The notes below the pieces were generated by a model. The model was not told the origin of the DNA. It made no database searches and was given only the letters and a program-made list of their open reading frames with translations. 64,000 nucleotides of DNA from NCBI RefSeq assembly GCF_040869045.1, contig NC_090323.1:266108392-266172391 (forward strand), read 5' to 3'. Position numbers and translations under genes: made by a program. Positions 1 through 11,956 of the stretch are shown here, one piece after another. The stretch comes from Eurosta solidaginis (taxonomy: Eukaryota; Arthropoda; Insecta; Diptera; Tephritidae). Position 1 is the stretch's first letter; each line of letters opens with the position of its first letter.

Positions 1-250
1 AAGTGTAATATACTTTTTATTGATTACAAACGTTATCGATTAGTTATCGGGGTTTATCAACTGATTATCGAAAAGTAACCGATTTGTTATGAAGGGGTAG
101 TCGAAATTTTATTTAAAAAATATCGATTAATTTTAGAAGAAACAATTCGTTTTGTTATCGAAAACTTATCGGAGTATTACCGCTTTATTATTGACGTGTT
201 ATCGGTTTGTTACTGAAGTGGTACCGAAGAGAGAGATACCAAAAGTATTA
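1..250. repeat. Degenerate TTATCGA array, copy 1
   Basis: About every ten bases the motif TTATCG or GTTATCGA recurs with variable spacers (TTATCGATTAGTTATCGG and similar). Related arrays lie at 24720-25140 and 54345-54860. The array grades into a purine-rich segment (230-400) with no gene seen. It looks like an old short-unit satellite. Confidence 0.7.
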
Positions 251-931
251 GAGAAGTCGGCGAGTCGAAAAGGTAAAAACGAGAAAGTTAAAGGGAGAGA
301 GGCAGAGAATGGGATTAAGAGAGAAAGCGTGAAGGTGGAAGAGCTAGCCTAAGAAGAAATTAGGCGGGCAGAGAGGAGAGAAAAACGAGCGATATTAACT
401 GCTTGGAGTTTTCTAAAGCTACGGAGGTAAACCGAAGGTCATGGCAGAGGTTTTTCGACCTAGTAGGATTCATACCAAGATTAAAGCAAATTATCGCACG
501 GTTTGCATTCCCATATGTGCAAATGCAATTTGTATTTTATACAAAGTCAATTCCCCTTAATTAGTGATTAATCTAGGTTTAAAATAAGTATTTTAGTAGA
601 AAATGGGTTATTTGATGATATAGCAAACATAACTGACTTTGCTTTTATAAATATATGGCAATTTTTTTACAACATATCAACAAGACATTTTCTACAAAAA
701 ATGGTCATTTATTGAAAAAAGAAACGGGGAACCTAATTATAGATATGTGAGTAAGCTGTTTCAACACAAAATGGTGTTTAAGAAATTATTACTTCTAAGG
801 CAGCAACTTCTCATCTATAAATTTGTTAAATATCTACAATATCTATGTTGTGATCTATGATATTTTCATTTAACTATCTTATCTCAAATTTATAAACAAA
901 AATTTCCGTACATTCTCTTCCCTACTTTCAG

Positions 932-1090
932 CTGGCCGCAACTATGAAATGGCGACTAGCGGTGATATATCGATGATCTCACCACCATCGTCTTCCATTT
1001 CGAACGGCCAAGATCCATTTGGACAATTGCCGCCACTGCCACCGCCACTGCGTTCAACACAAGTGCTTCAACCGTTAACGGTTTTTCCAG
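932..1090 (+). CDS. Glut1: Glut1 exon 1 (most 5' exon seen; possible start Met at 949)
   Basis: The acceptor ends CCCTACTTTCAG at 931 and the donor CAG|GTGTGC follows 1090. The frame is open throughout. It can begin at ATG 949-951, which has G at -3 and G at +4, or continue from an exon left of the window, because the exon entry is in phase. From the Met it reads MATSGDISMISPPSSS, then a Pro-rich PPLPPPLR stretch that resembles an SH3-type PxxP ligand. It ends in phase 1 (one nt), which matches exon 2. It is predicted to be a disordered cytosolic N-terminus. Function is unknown, and no GLUT homology is expected in this part. Confidence 0.62.
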
Positions 1091-3190
1091 GTGTGCTTTA
1101 TTTTTGATGTTAATTCATGAATTGGATCTTTTCTTTCTACAAAAATTTCCATCATCAATTGTATGATTTTGCTTGAATATTTTTGGGCATGAAAAATTTT
1201 GAATTTTATCGCTTCTTTGTGCTTGAAAATTCCTCTTAATTATTTTTGTTGACAAAAATTGTTTTTTAAACATATGAATTTTTCCAATTTAGATTTTTGT
1301 TTAAAGCATTTATGCTTTAAAAAGTTTTTTACTTGTCCTTTTCTTTGCAAATTGCCTTACTGTTTGGTTTTTCAGATTTTTTCTTAGTTTTCTAGTTGGT
1401 GTAATTTTGCTAATTAGTTGGTATAACCGTTTAGACGGTTAAGCGCCAATTAAGTAAGTAAGTAAGTTGGTATATCTTTTCTTATCCTTGGTTGCCTTAC
1501 ATTCGATTCTGATTGTTGTCATTTTACAAATTGATGTGATTACGTTTTTAATACATACATACAAATCACACTCATTGGCATCATAGATCAGTTACATGAA
1601 TAACAATAGCAACCACATTTGTACATACATACGAGTATATCTTCCATCCACTTTGTGAAGCATGCGGCAAATGCAGAGCATTACCCACACACAAGCAATA
1701 TTGTTTACTGATGTTAAAAAAAAAAGTATGGCTCCTCTGAGATGAACTTTTCGATCGAAACTAAGATAAATTTAAAGTTTTTTGTATAGTGGAACCAATT
1801 GAGAGTTTCGGTTTTTTTGGAGTATTACCAGAACCAGTATTACCATGCGTCTACCAGAAAGGATAAATAATAAACACGGAGATCTGAGCATTGAGAGAAA
1901 GAAGTATCGAAGCCAGCAAAGATATTAGCCTACAAAGCCTATAACCGCATTCCAATTTTCATGGGCTGCAGAAGCTTCGTATTACATGTTTTTGGTTTTT
2001 GACCACGCTTATATTAGCTTCATTTGTATGTATGCTTGTTTGTAACTCTCTAGGCTAGGCGCACAAAGGAGAGTTAGACCCATCTAGCGCCAATTATTGA
2101 AGACTTGCAGCAGTGGTAAAATAACTCGCTACAAAACGAGTTGTGCTTAATAGCGGTGACACGAACCTCGATGCTACGGTGCTATCAACATCGAATATCC
2201 AAGTGGATGTAGATACTTAAACGGCACCATATTTGCATGTTTTATAGATTTTTAAACTATATTTGTATTTATGTACATTTAGTAGTAAAGCATCTGCACT
2301 ACTACTTTTCAATCACATAAGCCATAGCAAAAAAAATTATAACAAGCAACAAAAATAAAATTATCAGACTCTCTAGCGAAGAAGTAAAGACAAAAAGTAC
2401 GAAAAGAAAATTTAATTTTGCTTTCTCAATTCTCCAAGCCTAAGCTGCATCAAAGCACAAAATTTCAAAAATTCATAATTGTATTCCGCAATCGGTTAGA
2501 AGTTAAATAAAAATTAGGTTTTTGAGACCTTTCGTCAACTTTTTCATTATGGAGATCATATTTTCCATTACCCACGAGATGAGAAGAGCTTGATCCACCT
2601 TTTGATCGATTTCTTTATAACCGACTAAAATTTGGAATGAAATACGACATGACGATAGAATGCCATGTTACACCCAAGTCGTCTAAAGACATTTCTGGTC
2701 TATATCAAACCACACTTTCGAAGCAAGGTAGCTGAGATATTAAAATTGAGCGCCTTTATTCATGCGATTCCATGCCTATTAACTGTATCAATACTTCCCT
2801 CTTTAATGCGCAAAAAACATTCTAGTGGTACAGATTAAACTTTTAAACTTTTTGCGCTAATTCTTATTCATGTTTTCGGGTATAACTTTTTAGCCCATTC
2901 AATTTTAATCTGACAAGTTAAAAATTAAAAATTTGCATTTTGTTTTACAATTTTTTTCCCAAGGGTGTTTTAGATTTTCCTCCATATTAAAAAAAAGTTT
3001 ATCGTACATCGTTTGGAAGAAAATATAAAGACCCTTTTGGCAAAAGAAATAGTTACAAATAAATTTGAATTTTGAGAGATCTGTATCTTGTACTTCATGA
3101 TTGGGCTAAAAAACTGAATACTCAAAAAATTCATGTTTTTTTTCCAAATTTCCTCTACTTTCGAAAACGTTTCGGAGATTAGCTTGCATT
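1091..3190 (+). other. Intron 1, first part: no gene seen
   Basis: AT-rich intron sequence with no open frame of note. It contains a short TAAG microsatellite at about 1452-1466, (ACAT)n stretches, and scattered poly-T runs. Nothing else is supported. Confidence 0.5.
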
Positions 3191-3194
3191 ATAA

Positions 3195-4510
3195 ATAGTA
3201 CTGGGCGACCGAGCTTTGCTCGGCAATCTTCGAGTATGCCGCATAACTTACTTTGTTCTACATATCACCACTAATCAAACTCAACTTTTTTTATATGTAC
3301 ATACATAATATATATTTTTACTTACCAATATTTGATTTCCTTAAATATCGATTTCAAAAACATATCAAATACTAACAGCAAATTAACTGGAATGAAAAAT
3401 TTGAAATGGGTAATTCTAGCCTATAGTATAAGGGATTGTTATGACAATTAGTGAAATCGAGAACTAAGTTATTTATGACGATTATCTTCATGTGCCGAAT
3501 TATTAATTTCAAAAATTTTTTTAGTTATAGTGTATAGTGAAAGTGTCACAATTTTATTACATTCCAAAAACTTGTAAATTTCACGAATGACAACTATTAT
3601 TTAGTTTAATTAAATGCCAACTTACTTCCCTAAGCGCCATCTATTTGTAAGTAGTTAAATGGTTAGATGTCGTTTTCAAATTGAACATATGCCGCTAGTG
3701 TGCAACGGTAGCAAATTACAATGGTGAGATATCTTTTTGCTATAGTGAGAAATCTTTCTAATAGTAATCTGTGAGAAATTGCAATTATTCATTTAATATT
3801 TACGAAAAATATGCATTTAAATATATTTTGCTAGAATTTGTCATGGTGCATTGATATTGCATTTCAATTTTATTAGTATGTGTGAAATTAAGAAAATTAA
3901 GTCGAATCATGTGTAAGATTTTTTTACGAAGATTTTTAACTTTAATGTTCTCCTTTAAAGCTTTAATAGAATATTAGTAAGTAGAGTACTATTTCGTCTA
4001 ACTACCCCAACCCTAAATGGCAACCCTACTAAAAAATGTCCCTATTGTAATACGGAGTGAAATACCTTTCATTTGATACCCATATCGGTATATTTCATGC
4101 AATTTTTTTTAATTTCGAATAGGTGGCAACCCTAAATGACAACCCTTCAAAAATGTCCCTAGTGTAATGCGAAGTGAAGTACCTTTCGTTTAATACCCAT
4201 ATCGGCATAGCTCATGCAATTTTTTTTTTAATTTCGAATAGGTGGCAACCCTACTCAAAAATGTCGCTATTGTAATTCGGAGTGAAATACCTTTCGTTCG
4301 ATACCCAAATCGGCTTATCTCATGCAATTTTTTTTAAATTTGGTATAGGTGGCAACCTTGTGAGTGGTAACACCTAGGTATAAAGTCTTAGAAGGTTATA
4401 CATTATCTCTGTGCCACATTTCATTTAAATCGGTTGAGCCGTTCCCGAGATCGTTCGGCTTTGCAAACATATAAATATACGATTATACAAGCATTGCTCG
4501 TTTTAAGTTA
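3195..4510 (-). mobile_element. Helentron/DINE-1-like non-autonomous element (inferred)
   Basis: The left edge holds a perfect 6-bp hairpin (CCGAGC-TTT-GCTCGG, about 3208-3222). The right edge holds AAGCATTGCTCG near 4489. Between lie three 106-119 bp tandem units beginning GGCAACCCT or GGTGGCAAC (starts 4019, 4125 and 4244, with a fourth partial unit at 4351). A terminal hairpin plus central tandem repeats of this size is the known layout of Helentron-type elements in flies. There is no coding capacity. Family assignment is inference. Confidence 0.45.
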
Positions 4511-4779
4511 CAAGATTTTTCATGCTTGAGGTAAAAGAAAAAATTTAACAAAATTTTTTTATCATATATTAATCAAATTCGACCTTTCTTGGATGTAAAT
4601 GTATATTACGATTTTTTTCTTCTTGACAATAATAGTTGCGACTGCGCCCGGTATTCCTTTTGTTTAGTCTATCCCCCACCTCGTAAAGTATTACAACTCT
4701 ATGAAGCTTATTGAAAGAACAAAATTCACAATTTACTAACTTTAAACTTATTTTTAAATGCCCTAAAATTTTTTAGTCT

Positions 4780-5000
4780 CCATATATCTTCTACTCCTCC
4801 CCTTTCTATATTTCCCCCCTATTTCTTCTCTCTTAGCTTCTCTCTATATTTTTTACCATCCTCATCTTTATTTTTGCCTAGCTCTCTTTTTTTGTTGTAT
4901 CTTTCCCCTGTACTGTTATCTTTCTCCCTGTCTTTCTACTCTGGCTAACACTCTTTCTACTTATCTCTCAATATCTACATTTTCTATCTCTTTCCCACTC
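4780..5000. repeat. Polypyrimidine tract
   Basis: About 220 bases are nearly all C and T (TCTTTCC, TCTCTC runs) and could form triplex DNA. The rest of 4511-5998 is AT-rich intron with no gene seen. Confidence 0.6.
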
Positions 5001-5998
5001 TAACGTATTGCAGCCTTCACTCTTAAATTTTTTAAATGTCTTTTAATTGTTTAAGTAGTTTTTGAACTTTGCTCCAACAAAAGGTTTACAAAAGATTACG
5101 TAGGGTGTGAAAAATTATATAAAACCCTATTGTTTGGTATACACAAAAAACCACTTCAAACATATGATATATAAATATAAATACATTGTCATTTTCCCTT
5201 TTTGCATAATGTAGAATTTTATAACGAACAATTTTGCACTCACACCAATTTTACAAATATTTTTTGTTACGTATATGCCTGGGCGGCATTCAGACAATGC
5301 CTTTATCAATTATGCCCAACATGCATTACAACACAATCAGCCGTGATCATATAAAAGTCAAATCATCTATGGCATACTTTTTGTATAGCAATTTGAAGAA
5401 AAAATTTAAATTATGCACATCATTCTTTTTCAACTCATTTTAATTGTCTTCACATATGTTTGCGAAAAAAATCGATTGCTTGCTTGTTTTTTTATCTCCA
5501 TGTAGAAACAAAAAAAAAATATCTTCATGCTTTCTTAGTACTTGGAAATTTAAAATTTTTCTATACAGCTGTGCCATTCAAATATATTGGTACAAATTGT
5601 GCACAGTTTCTTAGTCAAACACATACATACATATATACGAATATTTTTTTCACGTAATTTCTCATATCCATTTGATATGAAATTTTGTTGTTGCTTGCGA
5701 GTTGGCTTTCAAAATGATTGAAATTGAAAAAATTGTCATGCTTTTTTTACATGTTGACTCTACATGTTTTCCCTTCACCCATATTCGAAAAAAAAACGTA
5801 TGAACATGTATAACAGTTATACAAAAATAACAATAAAAAATTGCAGTTTTGCTTCAATGAAAAAAATGCTAACCACAAATCAAATTACCCGTTCTTTATC
5901 TATTCCTTTCTTGCATTTTTTTCTGTGTAATGATAACACGTAAACACAACGAAAAAATACAAATACAATACAAAAAAAAATGTATTTAAACAAACAAT

Positions 5999-6225
5999 TG
6001 CTGAATTGGAAAAACAACTAAAACCTTTACAAAAAATATGTTTTTACGCTATTTACAAAAAATGTAAAAAAAATGCTGAATTGGAAAAACAACTAAAACA
6101 TTTACAAAAAATATGTTTTTACGCTATTTACAAAAAATGTAAAAAAAATGCTGAATTGCAAAATCAACTAAAATATTTACCAAAAAATATTTTTACGTTA
6201 TTTACAAAAAAAATTGTACAAAATC
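5999..6225. repeat. 75-bp tandem repeat, three units
   Basis: Units start at 5999, 6074 and 6149, each beginning TGCTGAATTG and continuing AAAACAACTAAAA..., with the third more diverged. Because 75 is a multiple of three, an 84-codon frame stays open (6006-6260) with a 25-residue Lys-rich period. I see no splice or start context to call it a gene. Confidence 0.85.
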
Positions 6226-6465
6226 ATTATTTGTTTTTTAATGTGTGGCTTCATGTGTAATAAATTTTCGTAGAGTGAGTATATAAATAAAATTATATTT
6301 TTTATTTATAATTAATATTTGTTGTTAAATTTATTTTTTTCTTTTTCATTTCATTTGCTTTTACTGCATTTTTTTTTCGTGATATTTATTTTCATTATCT
6401 ATGTAAAATATTTGTACGTGTTGATATGTATGTACATACATATTTCGATATATGCATCCATCTAG

Positions 6466-6588
6466 TGTCCAATTTGAGCGAAGACTCTTACGATTATGTT
6501 TTTGGTGGTCGACGTAAGACCCCGCCTGCAACAAGAACAACAACTACACTCAAGCTGACCACGCCTCCCATACGACTGCGACCAGAAG
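6466..6588 (+). CDS. Glut1: Glut1 exon 2 (Thr/Pro-rich basic segment)
   Basis: The acceptor is CATCCATCTAG ending at 6465 and the donor CAGAAG|GTGAGT follows 6588. Two entering bases complete the phase-1 codon of exon 1 (Val). The frame then reads SNLSEDSYDYVFGGRRKTPP, followed by a Thr-rich basic stretch ending LRPE. It leaves in phase 1. Length is 123 nt. The codon pattern and clean splice signals contrast with the AT-rich surroundings, where a 75-bp tandem repeat ends about 240 bp upstream. No known domain was recognised. Confidence 0.62.
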
Positions 6589-6769
6589 GTGAGTAAATAT
6601 ACAATTTTAGAGTTTTTATTAATCATTCATAACTTTGTTAAGGGTATTCACTTATAAATTATTTTTAGTGCCCACCCTATCGTTTTTGACTCTTTGAAAA
6701 AGTCAAAAGATAAACATTTAATGGAGACTTTATGTCTGCGTTTTCGTTTGAAGCAAAGCGGAAGCGTAT

Positions 6770-7180
6770 TAAGGGTATACGGAGTATGGACATGGCGTTA
6801 AACCAGCTCCAGAACCTTTGCATTCGGATACCACTTTGAAGTGGCCGAAACATCTCAATCGTCTGCTGGCAGTGTTAAGGCTAAGCCCCTTGAGGGAAAG
6901 CCGGCCCCAAAAAATGCCGAAAAGATCAAACTCCTCAAGGGAAAGTCTAGTTCGGTAACCAACGAGCAGAGCAACCGTCTCAAGCTCCTCCAGTGAGACT
7001 ACTGAGGAGGATAAAGCCTCTCCAATTTGGACTAAAAAGGTTCTCGCCGTTTGGAGCGCGAGGTAGGGAAAAGTGGCATATGCATAGAGAAGGGGCAGCA
7101 GGTTCTATGCCTGAAATCAATCCAGACGCTCGTGATTCTAGTCAGTAGCGATGTATCGCGTCCGGCTCCTCACTTAGCCA
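6770..7180 (+). pseudogene. Decayed transposon ORF1-like relic
   Basis: This stretch is GC-richer than its surroundings. A broken plus-strand frame is Lys/Pro/Ser-rich (KPAPKNAEKIKLLKGKSSS) and then meets several stops. Composition and wording resemble the first ORF of LOA/I-type LINEs. No zinc knuckle is visible. It is not part of the Glut1 mRNA because its frame is closed. Confidence 0.3.
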
Positions 7181-7215
7181 TATTAATGTCACAATGCTAG
7201 ACGAGTGTTTTTTTT

Positions 7216-8347
7216 ATACACAGCGTGCTTTGCACACAGAGTATATTAACTTTGATTGGATAACGGTTGGTTGTACAGGTATAAAGGAATCGAAATAGAT
7301 ATAGACTTCCATTTATCAAAATTATCAGTATCGAAAAAAATTTGATTGAGCCATGTCCGTCCGTCCGTCCGTCTGTCCGTTAACACGATAACTTGAGTAA
7401 GTATTGAGATATCTTCACCAAATTTGGCACACGAGCTTATCTGGGCCCAGAATATATGGTATTGAAATGAGCGAAATCTGATGATAACCACGCCCACTTT
7501 TTATATATAACATTTTGGAAAACACAAAAAACCTGATTATTTGGTAATTAATACACTTAGAATGTTGAAATTTTAAATGTGGACTGATATTGAGACACTT
7601 GATAAAAATTTGAAAAAAAATTTTTAAATGGGCGTGGCACCGTCCACTTGTGATAAAATCAATTCTAAAATATTATTAATCATAAATCAAAAAACATTAA
7701 ACCTATCGGTACAAAATTCAGCAGAGAGGTTGCCTTTACTATAAGGAATGCTTTGAAGAAAAATTAACAAAATCGGGTAAGGACCACGCCCACTTTTATA
7801 TAAAAGATTTTTAAAAGGGTTGTGGATGAATATAGTAAGCTAAAGCTTTGCAAAAAAAGAACTTTATATCAATGCTATTTCTTTTCCCAAGTGGATTTAT
7901 AACAATAAATGTTAAAAACTAAAAATTCTGAAAAATGGGTGTGGCACCGCCCCTATTATGACTAAGCAATTTTCTATGTTTCGGGAGCCATAACTCGAAG
8001 ACAAATTAACATATCGTAATGAAATTGTGTACACATATTTTCCTTATGGCAGAAAATATTTCTAGTAAAAATGGACGGGATCGGTTAAAGAATACGCCCA
8101 CTTTTATATAAAAGAATTTTAAAAGGGTCGTAGACGAAAATAATAACTCAGCAAAAAATAGTTTTGAATCAATGATATTTCACTTATCAGGTTTTATTGT
8201 AAGAGGAGATGGGGAGACATTTTTCTTTTAAACGGGCAGTGCCACGTGTTATGTAGAAAACTAATTTATCTGAAATGAAATGTACAATTGAAGCTCACGC
8301 TGAGTATATAATATTCGGTTACACCCGAACTTAGCACCTTTACTGGT
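7216..8347 (+). mobile_element. Mini-me-like dispersed element with GTCC run, copy 1
   Basis: The element of about 1.13 kb begins ATACACAGCGTGC and ends CGCTGAGTATATAATATTCG and about 50 further bases. It contains the dipteran hallmark CCATGTCCGTCCGTCC (7351-7380) and repeated short phrases such as GGGCGTGGCACCG and CACGCCCACTTTTATATA. A second near-complete copy is at 42322-43470 and a partial inverted copy at 28258-28700. It has no coding capacity. The GTCY run fits the published description of mini-me elements; the name is inference. Confidence 0.55.
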
Positions 8348-9121
8348 TTTAGTTTCCATTTCTGTTTTTCCATATATTTTTCGATGTTAAAAGAAAAGTA
8401 TGGAATATTTTTTTACGCGTTCAATAGAAGAAAATATAGGTTTTTTTGAAAATAAAACTGTTAATTGACTAATAGAAAATGTAACTAGCAGTTCTGTTGA
8501 ACGTGACAAATAATATTCCCGATTTTTTTTTTTTTTTTTTTTATTGAAACAGACAAACATTTGTACGAAAAATGAGTTCAAAAAGTAAAAAGGTAAGGAA
8601 AATTCAGTACAAAAGTTTTTATTAAGGGGCTTCGGTGTGGATTCTCTTAGCGTGAATTAGTGATCAGTAAAACGTATTTCGGCACTATATTTGGTATATA
8701 AAAAAATGGTATTCACACAAGTTTGAGATGGTTTTTGGAATGTTTCTCCCACTCAATTCGGGGTCCGAATAATGCATACCTTCAGGACAAGCTTGGCGCT
8801 ATTTGTAGAGATATATTTCGAAATATTTCAGAGCTCAAGTTCTCTTCGCGTTGTTGACGAAATTACTTTCAGTACACTCAAAAATGTTTTTCTTCAAAAT
8901 GAATACCCTCAACGACATAAACACACACACATTCTGAATATTCTACACACGCAGCAATAAACAAATTAATTGTAGCAACATAAATTTTCTTGCAAACATC
9001 CATCATTTCAAATCTTATTTAATTGTTAAATAGCCATTCTCACGCATTATTTACTAACAATCGCACTGAGGATGCACACATCTTAACATTTAATAAATAT
9101 GTTTGCATTTTCGATTCACAG

Positions 9122-9296
9122 AGGCACACCATCGAAGTGGCAACGTAAATAATGGTGGCCGTTTTTATCGTCATTCCTTTAGTTACGTACCAAAACGCAC
9201 GCGACATAGCAACAATAGCGAACGTCATGAAAATCGTGAATCACGTCTGAGATGTCATGGCGAAGATGAAGCAACACTGCGCCAACTGCTTCTTGA
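9122..9296 (+). CDS. Glut1: Glut1 exon 3 (His/Arg-rich segment)
   Basis: The acceptor is TTCGATTCACAG ending at 9121 and the donor GA|GTATGT follows 9296. The entering phase completes the Glu codon left by exon 2. The frame reads EAHHRSGNVNNGG and continues through an Arg/His/Asn-rich region to an acidic, amphipathic EDEATLRQLLL end that can start the coiled coil of exon 4. Exit is phase 2, which fits exon 4 at 44900 across a 35.6-kb intron; cassette exons inside that intron cannot be excluded. Confidence 0.62.
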
Positions 9297-10139
9297 GTAT
9301 GTACAAAAACAAACAATTTATTATGCATATATATTTTCTAGCACTATTTTTATAATTTATGTTCACTCTACATAAATATCATCATTCTCACATTTGTTGT
9401 TACGTACATATGTATATGTATGTATTTAATATTTATTCGTCTTCATATATATCACATATTTTGGGCAGCATATCAATCATCAGCTTTTTAAATCACATTT
9501 TTATGTATTTTTTTTTCATACGCATTCACAGACTGTAAATATTACTAAGAGTTAATGTCAATATTTGTTTTTTGTTTTATTTTTTTTGTTTAAATAATTT
9601 AATTTAATTGAACAAAAGTGCGAGCGACCAATGTCATCAATTAAGGTTTCGTGTCCGTTCTGCGTAAATGAAATTTCAAACCAAATTCGTCTCTAATTTG
9701 ACAAAAACCAGCAGTTAGTACTTAAAAGGCTTTAAAAATTAAAAGGCTTTTTAAATGAATTTGTATTTAATGGATTTGTGTAGCAGGCATTTGTTGTTGT
9801 GATTTATTTGCACGTAACCGAAATGTATAAATGCAATTACTTAACTGCATTTCGCAAATGTCACACACACAAATTAAACGTCCGCACCAATGTACATACA
9901 TTTGTATATGTATTTGTGTGTGTTTGGAGCATTAAATCGTTTTGTGTGTGTAGGCATTTTCGTCAATTGTATCCTAAAATATTTGGTTGTTAATTAATTG
10001 ATGCGTCCAACCTAATTCCTTAGCACCACAAATGTGTTAAAGAGACGCTAAGCACATACCAGCAAAATTAGATAAAATGTATTTACTGTTATTTAGTTAT
10101 TTATTATTTATATTTATATAAACAAATAAATTATTTCGT

Positions 10140-10330
10140 AAGCTTAATGTGAAAATGTGCTAAGTCACTTTTTTGAAAAATTGTATTTTAATGCAGTTTT
10201 TAAACTGAATTCAAAATACATCGATCACAAGAAAAAAATATTTTAATTTTTAATTTTTACGTGCGGTTTGCAATGATGTGTAAATGTGCTAAGTCGTCGA
10301 CTGTTCAACAAAAACTGTGCTAAGTCAATC
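10140..10330 (+). promoter_or_regulatory. GTGCTAAGTCA motif cluster, left part
   Basis: The 11-mer GTGCTAAGTCA occurs at 10157-10167 and 10317-10327, and with a final G at 10286-10296. On the other strand it reads TGACTTAGCAC, which fits the TGACnnnGC core bound by CNC-bZIP/small Maf dimers. Three more sites lie at 11729-11955, beyond an inserted transposon block. Function is inferred from motif shape alone. Confidence 0.35.
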
Positions 10331-10420
10331 AGTCAATAATATCAATCTGAATAACTCGTAATTTCTTTGTGAGCGTTTTATTTACTTATTTAATTCATTC
10401 AGTCTAAAGGTACATGCTTT

Positions 10421-10775
10421 GTTGTTATTGTTGTATTAAAGATAAAGGCACTCCCCGAAGGCTTTGGGCCGATGTTGATGGTCCTTTGCCGCATATAGAT
10501 CCGGTACGTTCCGGTAACAAAGCACTATTAAGGTACTAGCCCGACCATCTCGGGAACGATTTATATGACCACATTCTAGGCCATCCCGTCCTCCCCACCC
10601 CCTAGTTCCATGAGGAACTTGGGCTCGTCAGAGCCTCGGCTGTCAATGAAACCGAATTCGCCACGGATAGGTGAGGTTGGCAATTGGGTTGGAGAAGATA
10701 TATATTGCGCTGGGAACCCCTTCAGAGAGTTGCTTACACAACCCCTTGAAATTGGACTCACCCAATTGAGACATA
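10421..10775 (-). mobile_element. LINE 3' end fragment with (CAA)n-type tail
   Basis: Read on the minus strand it runs from a Pro-rich stretch through GTTCCCGAGATGGTCGGGCT, then TACCGGAACGTACCGGATCT, to TTCGGGGAGTG and a TACAACAATAACAACA tail (plus-strand 10419-10434). The same sequence block, plus orientation, ends at about 52250. The tail and the shared 3' block mark the untranslated end of a LINE-type element. No coding part is kept here. Confidence 0.6.
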
Positions 10776-10836
10776 CCTTTGGTTTTTAATAAATTCTTTG
10801 CGCTGACCATGATCTACTTTAATTCTTATGTGTCGA

Positions 10837-11650
10837 TAACTACATGCTTTTTTACAGACTAGTTAAAAATAGGAAACAATTACAGCTTAAACTTATATAA
10901 GCTGCTATTAAAATTAAGAACACTACTGAATCGATTTGCTATATGTATAGTCCTAGTTATAGGTTCATAATTCGTTTTATGCGTTATTTCGATAAATAAT
11001 CTATTATGATGAAGATCACGCATTGGAATATATGGAATGAACAAATTAGATAAATCAGAGCAACTCGTGCTAACGTTTATTACATTATAGGCAAGCATGA
11101 GTGAGATTCAAGTTGTTCTGTCATGCAAAGCCTGAAGACAAAGCAATTTGCACCTGCTGGTATATCATGGGATACCGTCTGGCCAGTGAAGCATACGTAA
11201 AACAATTTTTGTAAAAAATTTTTGAACTCTCCCAATTTTATAGGAGTTATATTCATTGAAAAGATTCCATATTATTGAGCAATATTCAAGACGACTTCTG
11301 ACCAAGGATATATGAAGTGCCTTCAACGTCATAGGGTCCTTAAAGCAACTGATGTTACGTCTACTGAACCCAACCATTGCAACAAATTTTGAAACAGCGA
11401 ATTCAATGTGATTAGAAAAAGAGAGTTTGGAGTTAAAAATTACACTCAAGTCTTTACTCTCTTGACAACGATTAAGAGATTTAGTATTTAGTTTGTATAT
11501 AGTAGATAAAGTATGTGGCAGTTGTCTTTTTGGAATAAGACGCAACACAGCATTTGTTTAAATTTAATTATAAATTATTGTCTGCGCACCATCCGGCAAA
11601 AGAGTCCAGATCAGAACCGTTAGAAATAATTTGACAACTATATAGTATTT
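10837..11650 (-). pseudogene. Jockey-like LINE reverse transcriptase fragment, copy 1
   Basis: The minus-strand frames cover the C-terminal reverse transcriptase and its tail: NGSDLDSFAGWCADN near 11600, then DLSVIFNSKLSFSNHIEF, LVRSRLEYCSIIWNLFNEYN, and VQKFFTKIVLRMLHWPDGIP, followed by the decayed tail to about 10837. Several frameshifts or stops break it. The LEY-W and VQK-F phrases are typical of the RT thumb region of this LINE clade. A related copy lies at 25608-26450. Confidence 0.8.
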
Positions 11651-11724
11651 TTTGTGAAATATATAGTTTAAGTGTTTTATTTCAATCATTAAAGGTGAGG
11701 AGTGATGTGAAAACATATTGAGTA

Positions 11725-11956
11725 AAAAGTGCTAAGTCAGGAGAAAAAATTTGTTATGAGTGCGGAAATTGTGCTAAGTCATAAAATAGCTGATTTGTTA
11801 GCATACATGATTGTTATTTATCTTTTTCAAAAGTTCTACACTCAAAAGCATTGCAATTAAGGTATCCTCATTCACAGTTTTGAAAAAAGAAGGTTATTTC
11901 AAAAGTTATTCACTTTTTTCGTCTCCTGTAAAATTCGTAAAAGCTGACTTAGCACA
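11725..11956. promoter_or_regulatory. GTGCTAAGTCA motif cluster, right part
   Basis: Sites are at 11729-11739 and 11771-11781 (direct) and 11945-11955 (inverted, TGACTTAGCAC). With the left part this makes six sites in 1.8 kb, with about 1.2 kb of LINE sequence inserted between the groups. The flanking words (GATGTGAAAA, GTAAATGTGC) are also partly repeated, so a dispersed-repeat origin is possible. Confidence 0.35.

Noticed and set aside
9103..9375. Stand-alone 90-codon gene
   Set aside because: Its central part is exon 3 with acceptor and donor in phase; the ends are intron read-through.
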